A DNA stretch of 42,634 bases from Chara braunii (taxonomy: Eukaryota; Streptophyta; Charophyceae; Charales; Characeae), in assembly GCA_003427395.1 (NCBI GenBank), contig BFEA01001054.1:185393-228026 (forward strand). The letters are read 5' to 3'. The notes under the pieces are model-generated. The model was given only the letters and a program-made list of their open reading frames with translations, did no database searches and had not been told where the DNA came from. A program made the position numbers and the translations under genes. This document shows, piece by piece, positions 1 through 9,277 of the stretch (its first letter is position 1; each line of letters opens with the position of its first letter).

Positions 1-9
1 GNCCNANNN

Positions 10-465
10 AAAAAAAAAAAAAAAATTATAGCGGCTAGGGGTCCGGCGNCACCGCCCCACCCCGAGGATGNCGTAGGGGCGGCCTTGAGCCACTAGACTT
101 NGTAAAAAGGTGTGTGGTCCAATGGATGACGTTTGGCCTACACACGAAATGAAGATAAACCCTCAATNAATTCCTTGGACTACCTGCGTATNGGAAGGAG
201 CAATTGTGTGGTCANACGCAAAGAATCGAGCAAACGCCACGAGTGCTTAAAGNGCTACCATCTAGACGCGAGAGCGGAGCTACATCCCCCAATGTAAAGC
301 CCTCTCGCAAAAAGGTCCATCCCCATCCATCTCAAAGCACTAGGCGGGGATGCCCCTGGGATGAACGACCCGCGCCCTAAGCATGAGCGTGGGCGGGTCG
401 AGTCAAATGGGACCTGCAACAGGACCGACTGAGGCTCGAAAGTCCTTCAGGGTACGACCCCTACA
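10..465 (+). repeat. 3' portion of the left LTR of Ty3/gypsy element A
   Basis: This stretch is repeated in the same orientation at about 26390-26839, with most bases identical by eye and scattered transitions. Both copies begin in an A-rich run and both stop matching exactly after a TACA end: here CTACA at 461-465, in the other copy TTACA at 26835-26839. The CA terminus, the sudden loss of similarity and a primer binding site four bases later identify the right edge of an LTR. The LTR start lies outside the window or is lost in the ambiguous first bases. The alternative is a dispersed repeat that happens to end here, but the adjoining primer site argues against that. Confidence 0.8.
366..400 (+). 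other. LTR hairpin near the 3' end
   Basis: The arms CGACCCGC and GCGGGTCG can pair around a loop containing AGCATG and AGCGTG. The same hairpin occurs at 26734-26774 in the other LTR copy, where the loop has gained one extra AGCATG-type hexamer. Conservation of the stem while the loop changes is compatible with an RNA structure in the R/U5 part of the transcript, but that role is inferred. Confidence 0.45.
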
Positions 466-469
466 AAAA

Positions 470-487
470 TGGTGGAGGTGCCGGGTA
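470..487 (+). other. Primer binding site, tRNA-Ala-like
   Basis: The sequence TGGTGGAGGTGCCGGGTA starts four bases after the LTR end. It begins with TGG, the complement of the universal tRNA CCA end. It resembles the complement of a plant tRNA-Ala 3' acceptor and T stem as I remember it, with about two mismatches in 18 bases. The right LTR copy is not followed by this sequence, as expected for a primer site that lies only inside the element. Confidence 0.7.
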
Positions 488-2233
488 ATGGGTTAAACTG
501 ACCCCGACGATCTCGAGGGGGGGCCCCGACGCATGGTCGTGTACATAATCAAAGAGAGGGAATGAGGAATTGTGCATGCTCTATCCTTTGAGTGAAGCAG
601 ATTTGAGGGCGGCTGGGCGCATGGCAAGGCCAGGCCTAGAGGAATAACATGCATGCTGCACACACAATCAGCCATCTCCCTTTGGAGGTGACTCTAGTCC
701 TCCTTCCTTCGAGCTGGTGTTCGCCAGACCGGGGAAGCCTTGGGCAAGCCGCAGGTCGACCCTTCCTCTTCGTGCGGAAGAAAGACTCCGGTTACCTGGC
801 AGGCAGTTGGGATTCTGGGCTAGTCCGGGTTCCAATGAAAATCCCGCGGCGGAGCGATCCGACCGACATGGGGGCCTTCTTCTGTCTTCTTCGGAGCCAT
901 GCGGGCTCCGTCACCGCACTTAATGCTTGAAGGAACCTCATATGAACAAAACGGGTAATCGGAAAGGAACAATCCTGCTCTATGAACGGACAGACAAGTG
1001 AAGACAAAGGGAATGAAGGGAGTTGCTAGACTCCAGGAAAAACTAGCTCACCTTTGAAGATGCTCACGGGAAGGAATCAGGCACTATGTATGGAAGTTAG
1101 GGGTGAATGACACACACTGTCCTGAGAGAAAATTTGTGAGCGATGGGTAGGAAGCGCTGGGTGCACCAAGGGAAAGACACTTGTGTTATGTTTGTCTCAC
1201 TTGGGACTTGTGATTGCATGATGGGGATTTGAGCGTCCTGCCTTTCGGGAGGAAAGGAGGGGGCTGCACCGGCCGGTGCGGGTTGCCAAAGTTCGTTCTC
1301 TTTCGACGGCTGCCGTTTCTCCGTATGTGGAGGTCAGGCCANCGAGCTGTCTAACGGGAGTTTGTCGCGCCGGGTGATTCGTCGTATTCTCGTTTGTGCG
1401 GTGATGGATCTCGGCCGAATGATTTGCGGAGCGGGGTGCGGGCGTCCCTTCAGGCGGGGCTTAGCGTGTGGACTGGCGGAGGAAGTACCACTGCATGCGG
1501 GCAAAAACGGAGCTTCAGAGGCGATTAGTAGCTTTTCGTGGCCTGGCTTGGGAAAGGTTATTGCTTATCGGACCAATGGAAGTGAATGCCTGGACGACTA
1601 GCTCCAATGGTCCTACCGAGATGTGCGGGGTGATTCCCGAGATTAACGGTGAGTACACGAGCGGCAAGTCGGGATGTGGTATTCTGGGCAAGAAAGTGAG
1701 GGCGACCCCCCACTTGAGTTTGGGTACCGCGCTCGCGACGGTTGAGCTGTTCTTGAAGTACGGGATAAAACTCTGCCGATAGTAACAGTGGAGAGACCAC
1801 TTTGGGAAAAAGGCTGGTGAGGAGATGACCAGCCTGTGTGCGACGATTGCTTGGTTTTTCTCGTTTTGTGCCTCCCTCTGTAAAGTTGCTTGATATATGT
1901 TGTGAAAGGGACCAAACTTCTAAGTCTATCCTCCCCCAAGTCTAAGTCCGCACAAGTGAGAGAACATGAGGATGAGGTTGGATAAGAGTCGGAAGGAAGT
2001 GTAACCAAGAAAAAGAAATGTCGGCTAAAGGTGATCGAATGGGGGTATGATGGGGCGANGAGTGTCCGNGGAATGGGTAGGAAAAACTAGGGAGANCCGG
2101 ATGAGAGGTCTGAAAACAACTCTCATCTAGAAAAAGAAGAAACTATCTAACCATAAGGGGCCGTGTGGTGCTCTNATGTGGAAGCAGGACGGCGTGATGG
2201 TTTTCGCCTCCTGTCTACTTTAGTGGTCCGGAG
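488..2233 (+). other. Long 5' leader of element A, no convincing gene
   Basis: About 1.75 kb lies between the primer binding site and the first credible reading frame. Only short frames occur (the longest, about 104 codons at 1468-1782), and none shows recognisable motifs or similarity to the paralogous frames downstream. Isolated ambiguous bases are scattered through it. The stretch has a 14-base palindrome at 1266-1279. It is best read as untranslated leader or heavily decayed sequence. Confidence 0.5.
1266..1279. other. Perfect 14-base GC palindrome in the leader
   Basis: GCACCGGCCGGTGC is self-complementary without a loop. It lies about 800 bases downstream of the primer binding site and before the first credible coding frame. 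Retroviral leaders often contain GC palindromes that start RNA dimerisation. That role here is only suggested by position and symmetry. Confidence 0.4.
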
Positions 2234-3000
2234 ATGNCTGTAGACGNAAGGGAAGAGGTATCTGTTGTTCTGCCCGAAGAAGGAACGTGGACAGACNTGG
2301 AGGCAGCCTACGAAAGAGTGATGCTGGACNAAAAGGATGCGTTCCTCTNGATAGAGACGGTCTGGACCAAGGTTAGCCTGACGAGACTTTCACCAAGNTT
2401 AATGGACCTAGAGTTCCGAGGGACNGTGGAAGCCCGAGGATGGGTCTACCTATCCCAGGACCTAGAAANCGAAGTGGTAATAGGGCTGGTCCTGGGCACG
2501 NNACCGAGTCAATTGTTTAGGCAAGNGGAACGGGAAGTGGTGTGGGCAGCATGTCAGCGGGCAGAAATGGAAATGGATAAGATAGAGGTGCGGGTGGAAC
2601 TTGGGGACGGGGGAAATATGAGGCGACCCCTTAGGACAATGAGGTGTGTGCTACCCCCGTTCTTGGTGGACGCCGTCTTTAGGACCAGGGGTAGGCTGGA
2701 AAGGATATGNCAATCAATGACACATCTAAGGCTGTACCAGTGTGCTCGACATGATTTCTTTAAGTTGTCAGTGGAGGGGGGCCNTTCGAAGGGAACTAGG
2801 CGGAGGAGCTAGCTGAGGTGCTAAACCTCTTTAGCTCGNATGAGGTCTTTGTTTCTAGCACGGTGCACTGGTAGATAATCTATCGAAATGTGGCGGCTGG
2901 TGAAACATTCTTAGAGGGACTGAGGGAGTTGTTCTTAGGCGAGGAGGAGGATCTCNGTGATGAGGAGGATGGGAACGAGATAGAAGACTGGGATTTCTGA
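2234..3000 (+). pseudogene. Leader paralogue 1 of 4, unknown family, frameshifted
   Basis: An ATG at 2234 opens a frame that continues for about 180 codons to the G run near 2776-2781. There the similarity to the following three frames switches from frame 2 to frame 1 and runs on to TGA at 2998-3000. The second part has in-frame TAG codons at 2797 and 2872. Shared landmarks are a PPFLVDAVF block, a Gly-Pro-Phe at about 2779, and a C-terminal stretch reading IIYRNVAAGETF followed by an acidic tail. I know no domain of this kind. The order of conserved blocks matches the frames at 3071, 3797 and 4785, so this is a decayed member of a tandem family. No signal peptide or membrane segment is evident. 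Confidence 0.6.
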
Positions 3001-3070
3001 AAGGGGAAGANGGACTTATCTAGGGAACGGGTTGTCGACTATGTGCAGGTAGGGAGCGATGGCCCGATAA

Positions 3071-3733
3071 CTCCTGTTATGGGGGACCACATGTGACTGG
3101 CGGGGGTATGAGATTGTGCCGGAACTGTCATATCTATGGATAAAATGTNTCTGGNACCTACTAAGGGAGGAAGAAGGATGGGAAGATATTGCGGAGGGAA
3201 NTGTGGAATCGGTTGGGACGGTAGTTCTTTNCGAACAGGGGTGACACCTGTTTTGCACAACGCTTGCAGCTGGACAAAATCCGATGTGGCTTCTAGGGGA
3301 CGCTGAGGCAAGGGCTCGGCAGGCCGGGGAAAAGTTTGCCAATAAGGGNTGGGATGANGTCAGTAGTAGAGTCATAATGGGAGGATGGAAGGAGATTAAA
3401 CCGCCTGGCATCCGAACCAAGACCTGGGTACTTGAGNTTGTGGCGGATTGGTTCGGGGGTTTTGACCANGTGAAAGAGGCAGCCGATACGATGGAGCGGG
3501 TACACGTGAACTGTGCATGGCTGGCAGAGGAGTTTTATAGGACGTCCTTGAAGTTCGGGCCCTTCCGTGGCGATAGAGCCCGGGAGGTCCTTATTATTTT
3601 GGATATCGAAAGGAACGACCGGCAGGAGGTGACCCCTNAAATTAGGGAGGCAATTATTCGCCGCGAAGTAGCCGCGACGCCNTGCTACGTGGACGATGTG
3701 TTTAAGCTGTTCGAGGTGCTNTGGTTTGACTGA
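3071..3733 (+). pseudogene. Leader paralogue 2 of 4, unknown family, N-terminus lost
   Basis: The frame is open from 3071 (after TAA at 3068) to TGA at 3731-3733, apart from one TGA at 3242-3244. I see no credible start; the first ATG after the internal stop, 3284, lies inside the conserved region. It shares with its neighbours a Gly-Gly-Trp-Lys-Glu block at about 3379, a Gly-Pro-Phe at 3557 followed by a RAREVLIILDI segment, and a C-terminal IIRREVAAT then CYVDDVFKLFE block. The protein is soluble-looking, with many acidic and basic residues. Function is unknown. Its place between two clear paralogues makes it a real but broken family member and not chance open sequence. Confidence 0.6.
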
Positions 3734-3796
3734 GAGAAGGAAAAACAAGGGCCAAACAAGTATGAAAACGATTTGCTAAAGGGGTAAAGGGATGGA

Positions 3797-4660
3797 ATGT
3801 CTGGCTATTGTAGGGCTCGAGGTGGATCGCGAGCTAGGAGACCAAGGACGAGTGTGCAGATGGTACGAAGACGGNCGTTTNTCGAGGATTGTCCCTTAGG
3901 CATTGAGCCNCCTAGGGAAGCACCGGGTGGAATAGAGGTTAGTCTGCCNGCGGCAAGCGAGGGTTGGCACCCGGTGGCGGATTGGGTCGGAGTGGAACTT
4001 GTGGAAAACACGNTTTACTTAGTGACGAGGGTTGAGTGGCGCGCGGATAAGAATGGGGAGTGGAACCCGGACCCGCGGGGGCATGTGCGTGCGGAGGGAC
4101 NATTGTATATGTTTGTGGANGGGTGGCGGGAGTTCGGAGTTTTGTTGGCATCAGGGCAGGATCCGTNAAAAATGTTTGAAGNGGCNTGGNAGCTTGTGTG
4201 GCAGGCAGGATTCGAATTCGCAGATTCAGAGCTGGATGATGTAACGGCGGACCTTAGNATAGCCATGGTCGGGAGCTTTGAGCTNCCTTGTGAGAATGTG
4301 CGGATGAGGCTGCCACCCTTTCTACTGGAAAGGTTGGGCGGCCTGAAACTTGTTAGAAAGNCAGTGGCCTACCTTGCCAACTTGACATATGAGGATGCGA
4401 TGNTATATCGGGAATATTATCGGGCCTTCCTAGAAATGGGACCGTTTAGCGGAGAACAGAGGTATGAGGTGNTGCACATCTTGCGCNCTGTGTTTANCAC
4501 TANACCTAGGGCTCCGGTCTTCCGCAGCGAAGTCTTGTGGGGTGTCATCCAACGGGAAATAAGTCAAGGAATGNCGTACGTAGATGNCCTATATCGATTG
4601 TATGAGCCTATGGAAGTAGGGACGGACCGGTNAAAGGGCCAANGAAAAGGAAGGGAATAG
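3797..4660 (+). CDS. Leader paralogue 3 of 4, unknown family, longest copy
   Basis: A 287-codon frame starts at ATG 3797 and ends at 4660 with no stop, although a dozen or more codons contain an ambiguous base. An Arg-rich N-terminus precedes the conserved part. In order it shows a Gly-Trp-Arg-Glu-Phe-like block at about 4123, MRLPPFLLERL at about 4303, Gly-Pro-Phe at 4439-4447 followed by a Glu-Val pair, then VIQREISQGM and a YVD...LYRLYE ending. The same blocks, equally ordered, occur in the copies at 2234, 3071 and 4785. I do not recognise the family, and nothing suggests an enzyme active site. It lies between the primer binding site and gag of a Ty3/gypsy element, an unusual place for extra coding sequence. 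Confidence 0.65.
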   Translation: MSGYCRARGGSRARRPRTSVQMVRRRXFXEDCPLGIEXPREAPGGIEVSLXAASEGWHPVADWVGVELVENTXYLVTRVEWRADKNGEWNPDPRGHVRAEGXLYMFVXGWREFGVLLASGQDPXKMFEXXWXLVWQAGFEFADSELDDVTADLXIAMVGSFEXPCENVRMRLPPFLLERLGGLKLVRKXVAYLANLTYEDAMXYREYYRAFLEMGPFSGEQRYEVXHILRXVFXTXPRAPVFRSEVLWGVIQREISQGMXYVDXLYRLYEPMEVGTDRXKGQXKGRE

Positions 4661-4784
4661 GGAAGGAAAGAGNCCTCAANCTAAGGACCGGGAAGTTGTT
4701 CAGGCAGGTGTTGAAGATTGAATGAAATAAGTAAACTCGCTTGNTGTTTAAAACTNTGCAGGGGATCACTAAGTGAAAATNGCG

Positions 4785-5564
4785 ATGAGACGCGCCCGGA
4801 TGCCGCGACGACCCACGCACCCGCGGCCGCCCATGGAAAGTGGAGGCGGATGGGAGNTGTCNCTCCCAGCAAGCTATATGGTCCGAGGACTCGATACTGA
4901 ATGGAGGGNCGTAACCTTNGGAAGGGGCCAGNCGTTTANGATGGTGGAATGTTTATGGGACGGTATGAGGATTAATAGGGGACCAGGGGACGATCTGTAT
5001 ACAGACCTTANGGTGACAGGGACCGTGNACNTGCCGGAACTTGGGTGGCACATGTTAGGAACAGAGCTGGCACTAGGGCACGGGCTGCTACNAGTCTTCN
5101 AGAGGGCTACTAGGATATTGAACCGAATAAGCCAGGATGTACGGGGGAGAAGGAACGTGGGGTTGAGANCCNGGGTGGAGGTAGGTGGTTGGCGAGAGTT
5201 TAAGGCACCGATGATAGGACTGAGATGCCGAATGCCTCGCTTNATGGTAGACTTGGTATTCGGCAGTCTCTNAAGGGCAAAAGATCTAGTGGACTCAACT
5301 CTGGTCTGGACCCACCACTTCTNACCACAAACGACGNGCATGTTCTACGATGTGTCGGTTAGACATGGGCCGTTTTGGGNAAACCAGGCCTGGGAATTAC
5401 TTGAACTCATCGAAATNTTGATATTCGATTTGCCCCGCCTATCATTCGAGGAGTATAAACCAATAATTGTCAGGGAAATTGAGATGGGGGAAAATTACNT
5501 TGCCGGGGTGGCTAACCTGTTCGAAGAACTGGACGAACAAGGCAGGCCTNANGGACCAGCATGA
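4785..5564 (+). CDS. Leader paralogue 4 of 4, unknown family
   Basis: The frame is open from before 4773. The first in-frame ATG is 4785, which I prefer over the GTG at 4773. About 259 codons run to the stop at 5562-5564. A short Arg/Pro-rich N-terminus is followed by VGGWREFKAP at about 5183, RCRMPR then MVDLVFGSL at about 5224, Gly-Pro-Phe at 5367 with a downstream ELLELIE, then IIVREIEMGENY and NLFEELDE at the end. These match the other three frames block for block. Gly-Pro-Phe spacing between consecutive copies is 778, 882 and 928 bases, which fits tandem gene duplication with unequal indels. Function is unknown. Confidence 0.65.
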   Translation: MRRARMPRRPTHPRPPMESGGGWEXXLPASYMVRGLDTEWRXVTXGRGQXFXMVECLWDGMRINRGPGDDLYTDLXVTGTVXXPELGWHMLGTELALGHGLLXVFXRATRILNRISQDVRGRRNVGLRXXVEVGGWREFKAPMIGLRCRMPRXMVDLVFGSLXRAKDLVDSTLVWTHHFXPQTTXMFYDVSVRHGPFWXNQAWELLELIEXLIFDLPRLSFEEYKPIIVREIEMGENYXAGVANLFEELDEQGRPXGPA

Positions 5565-5599
5565 GGAAAGGCGCCAGGAAAAAGATGGAGAAATAAAGG

Positions 5600-5758
5600 A
5601 TGGGTATTAAGATAANAAGGCAGCTATCAGAAAAGGAGGGGCAGTGGTTGGAGTTCCGCCCTGCCGGACTATACAGCATGAAGGAACTGGGAAGACCATC
5701 CGCACCAAAGACANTGGGGCATCTAGATGTCGAAAAAGCCAAANGGTTCCATCCTTGA
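5600..5758 (+). CDS. Small 52-codon frame before gag, unknown
   Basis: An ATG at 5600 opens 52 codons ending at TGA 5756-5758, 35 bases after the end of the fourth leader paralogue. The peptide is basic and contains QWLEFRPAGLYSMKELGRP. It has no motif I recognise and no clear similarity to the paralogues. It may be a remnant of a larger N-terminal gag region, or chance. Confidence 0.25.
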   Translation: MGIKIXRQLSEKEGQWLEFRPAGLYSMKELGRPSAPKTXGHLDVEKAKXFHP

Positions 5759-6015
5759 TAGGAGAGNCACTGTGCTCAGACATCACCCTAAGAGTCGAGG
5801 TGCGGCAGTAATAAAATGCCAAACCCCGGCGACGAGTTCCTCGGCAGAGGAAAATTTGAAAAACGCCNTGGGAAAGAAAAAGTCTGGAGGGNCGTTCCGA
5901 CTAGCGAAAGATGGAAAAAGNACAAGAACAGGTGGACTTTAGGGNCGGGACTAGGGAAGTTATGAACAACCGGCCATCCTTTGCAAAAAAAAAAAATCCA
6001 TGTGCAGGCTAGGGA

Positions 6016-8424
6016 ATGGCGCCGGAAGAAGAGATTGAGGACCAACAAAGCAGAGGCAGTCAGGGTACGAATAGGGACGGGGAACGAAATGAGGGGTCAG
6101 TAAAGGATCGAGAGTCATCCAAACTAGAGGGAACAAGAGAAGATGGAAAGGACCTTTCAACAGGGGAAATCTCGGGGAAAGCAAGGGGTAGCAAAAGGGG
6201 ACCTCAAGAAAACAATGAAGGGAGAAATGATACGAAAACAAGTCCTCGAAACNCAGCAGGGACCACTCCCAAAAAGACGAAAGTCTCGGACACCCGCCGT
6301 GAATTGGCAGAGATAGAAAGGCAGACTGCAGAATTTAAGGCAAGGCTTATTGAGCAGATGATGGTTGGGAATGAAGAGGACCCCCAGGGCGTAGGGTCGC
6401 GAGAAGGGCATAGGACCAGTCAGGGCGAGGTCAGGGATGAAGAGAAGGATAACAGTCATAGGGGAACGCCTAGCAAGAAGGGGAAGGATAAGGACGACTC
6501 CCCGGTGGAAGGGACGGAAAAGGCTATGACCCCGCCAGCCATCGACAGCGGCGCTAGCCAACTGCCCGCCACGCTGAAAGCAACAAGGGCGTGTGACGGA
6601 CTCTGGAGCCTCAGTGAAAGGGTACTAGGTTGGTTTGACCCGGAGGGAACGCCAAAGACCGGGGGAAAGCAGAGGGAAAGCAAGGAAGGGGAAAGGACCA
6701 GTGCGACTGGAGAAGGAGGTAGCTCCGAAGGTGGGCTTTAGAGGATAGTAGCCACCCTCACCCGGCCACTAAATAAGAATCAGGGGTACCTCGCAGACGC
6801 AAAGAAGAAANTCACGTTCGATGNGGCAAACATTACATAAATTTTGATAGACTATGATAACCTGGCAGCCTTACTGAAATGGACGGAAGAGGAAAAGATG
6901 GATCACATGGGGCAGCACGTATCACTAAGCTTTGGAAGGGACATTATGACTANAGTCGNTTCTAGTGGATCCTGGAAAGAGACCNGAAATAAGATGATGA
7001 GGAAGTATCTCAAGNCGGAAAAAATGGCAACAAAGGCCAAATTAGCAGCAGTCCAGAGGAAAANCTATGCGACATACAATGACTNTCTGAGAGCATTTAC
7101 GTTAGTGGCACTGCGAATTCCTNGGGTAACGGACCGCATAATGAGTACATACTTCCTCAGGCAGTTCTCCGAGTTCGATAAGGATAAGATTTTGTCAGCA
7201 TACCAACAGACCAGCAAGTTCGAATACANGAGGGACGTGGATTTCAACACTGTAACAGACCTTGCGGAAAAGATAGTGGTCACCGAAACNCTAGCCCTGC
7301 TCAAGGAAGGGGAGGTCATAGATCTGACCGGGAAGACAAGAGATAAGGTCAAGAAAGGCATAGAAAGCTTGCACGTGCGGGTCCATGGNGTCGACAACAA
7401 GATAGAAAGGGTGGAAAATGCGCTACTAGTAATGCAGGCGCAGGTGTCCCGACCCGCCCTCCCGCCCCAANAGGCCGTAGTTCCGGGAGCAGTAGCAAAT
7501 CGAGGGTTTGCNANAAGGGACCCGACGAACGAACAATGCCGGTACTGCACAATGGTCGGACATTTCATGAGGACCTGCCCTAGGCTCAATCACGACATTG
7601 TACNACAGAGGTGCAGTAGGTCCCTAAAAGGTGAGATCCTCGGGCCCCAGGGANAGCGNGTAAACTGGAACTCGCCAGGAGGGATGCGGCNTGCCATCAT
7701 CCTCCTGAACAATNTGGACATAGCCGCCGTAGAAGCAGAACCGGTAGCNGAGCTTGTTTGGGACCAACCAAGGGGGCGNGGGCCACAAGTCAACTTCATC
7801 CTGAAACGNAATGGGCAGGACAGGGTAAATATTACTACCCGACGGGCTAGCGCAGAAAAGAAGCTCATCCGAGACATAGTAGTGGAAGAAGCCNCNGAGG
7901 CTAATACAAACCAGGAGGAAGCTNAGGCCGGGGAACAAGAGAAGGCCTATGGGAAAACAAGGGAAGAGNAACCGGTAGATAAAGCCACGACAACAAAGAA
8001 AAAATTTAGGTACCAGATTNCGATTTTGACGTTGCCCAAGTTAAATGACACTCTNAGCAAACTCCTGGGCACTATGGTNTCAATNTCCTTCCAGANCATG
8101 CTGCAGGCAANCCCGAGATTGCTCAAGGGCCTCAGNCAGCTATTGACNCGTAAACGTGTAGAAGTAGAGGAGCCCCCGGAACCACAGAAACAGGGACCCG
8201 AGGAGGCCGAGGAGCCGCAAGGAGTCTCTAACCTCCAAAGCATTTCAGGGNGTCTGGAAGACCTGGGAAAANCCTTTGCCAATATTCGTCTGAGCCTGCC
8301 GGACCGAGAAGGTGGCGAAGTCATGAGAGCACCACCTNGCACCAAACTTAGCTTTTCACTCGCTACCTGTAGGGAAACTCAAAGTCCAGATCGGAACCCA
8401 TCACACAGATGCGTTAGTAGATGA
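6016..8424 (+). pseudogene. gag: gag of Ty3/gypsy element A, two in-frame stops
   Basis: One frame runs from ATG 6016 to TGA 8422-8424, about 802 codons, interrupted only by TAG at 6739 and TAA at 6838. The first 240 codons are a charged, low-complexity region with a short helical, possibly coiled segment at about 6289-6360. From about 6850 the sequence has a capsid-like helical domain containing YNDxLRAFT and YFLRQFSEFDKDK. A C-x2-C-x4-H-x4-C zinc knuckle at 7537-7578 is typical of nucleocapsid. An acidic, Glu/Pro-rich region follows, up to the protease. Gag normally packages the element RNA into cytoplasmic particles. The long acidic N-terminus is larger than in most Ty3/gypsy elements. The two stops make this copy defective unless they are read through. 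Confidence 0.85.
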
Positions 8425-9277
8425 CGGTGCGGAAATCACCCTCATACGACGNGACTTCGCAACAATCACGGGATGCATAGTAAACAAGGAGGTAGCAGGG
8501 AGTATCAGGNGGNNCGNAGGTGAGATCCCTTTCACTGGGTATGTCACCAAGTGTGCAGTCAAGGCAGGAATCCGGGAGTCCATCTGGTTTTTCCAACGGA
8601 TGACCGTCATGGAAGAAATGGACCATGACATAATCCTTGGGAGACCATGGTGTGCNAATGTAGAAATGATTGGCATGCACCTGCATGACGNCACGTATAT
8701 GGTGGATATAGAGGATCCAGTGACTGGTCGCNGATAACTCCTTCGACTCCTCGGAACTGGAGNGGACCCTCCCAAGGGTAAGCTGGCAACCTGGTCGCCG
8801 ACNTTNGAAGAAAGCGCACGGAAAGNCGCATTCGCACGAATGGAAGGCATGAGGNAAAGGGTAGAAATTATGATTGAGGAGGCATTTAGCAAAAAGGAGT
8901 GGATCAAAATGAGCCTACCTCTNAAGATAAGGAGANAGGAAGACGAAGTCCTAGGGGTTATGCTCGCAGAAAAGGAGTTAGAGATTGAGTTGGGGNTCAG
9001 TCTGCCCAAACCAAAGGAAGGACGAAAGGAAGCATCGGAACAAGTGNTCGAAATCCCAGACCTGCTACANCTCATCAAAGCTATTAGATATCACAAAGCG
9101 GGGGTAGATCCGGTCGCACTCGCAAAATTCGAAGAAGAAATCCNNNAAGGNTACTGCCTCAACGGCAAGATTNTCAGTCTTCAGCCCCGGGCCATGGAGG
9201 TGGCAAGGCCAATCCCAACCGTTCATTTTTTAGGANAACGATCCCAGAAGGAAGTGTGCGGAAATACAAACCCGTAG
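8345..9277 (+). pseudogene. Aspartic protease and linker of element A pol
   Basis: The protease lies in frame 2, one base ahead of the gag frame. The switch maps to a TTTT run at 8353-8356, and the protease frame is open across it. The active-site region ALVDDGAEITLI has its Asp-Asp-Gly triad at 8420-8428, where most retropepsins have Asp-Ser/Thr-Gly. The second retropepsin hallmark, DIILGRPW, follows about 70 codons later (about 8630). A TAA interrupts the frame at about 8735. After that a lysine/glutamate-rich linker of about 170 codons leads towards RT and stops at 9277. Near 9250 the pol sequence moves to frame 1. The protein would cleave the Gag-Pol precursor in the particle. The stop and the frame changes make it inactive as given. 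Confidence 0.8.

Noticed and set aside
1362-1782. Two overlapping frames of 79 and 104 codons in the leader
   Set aside because: They share none of the blocks of the downstream paralogues and have no motif.
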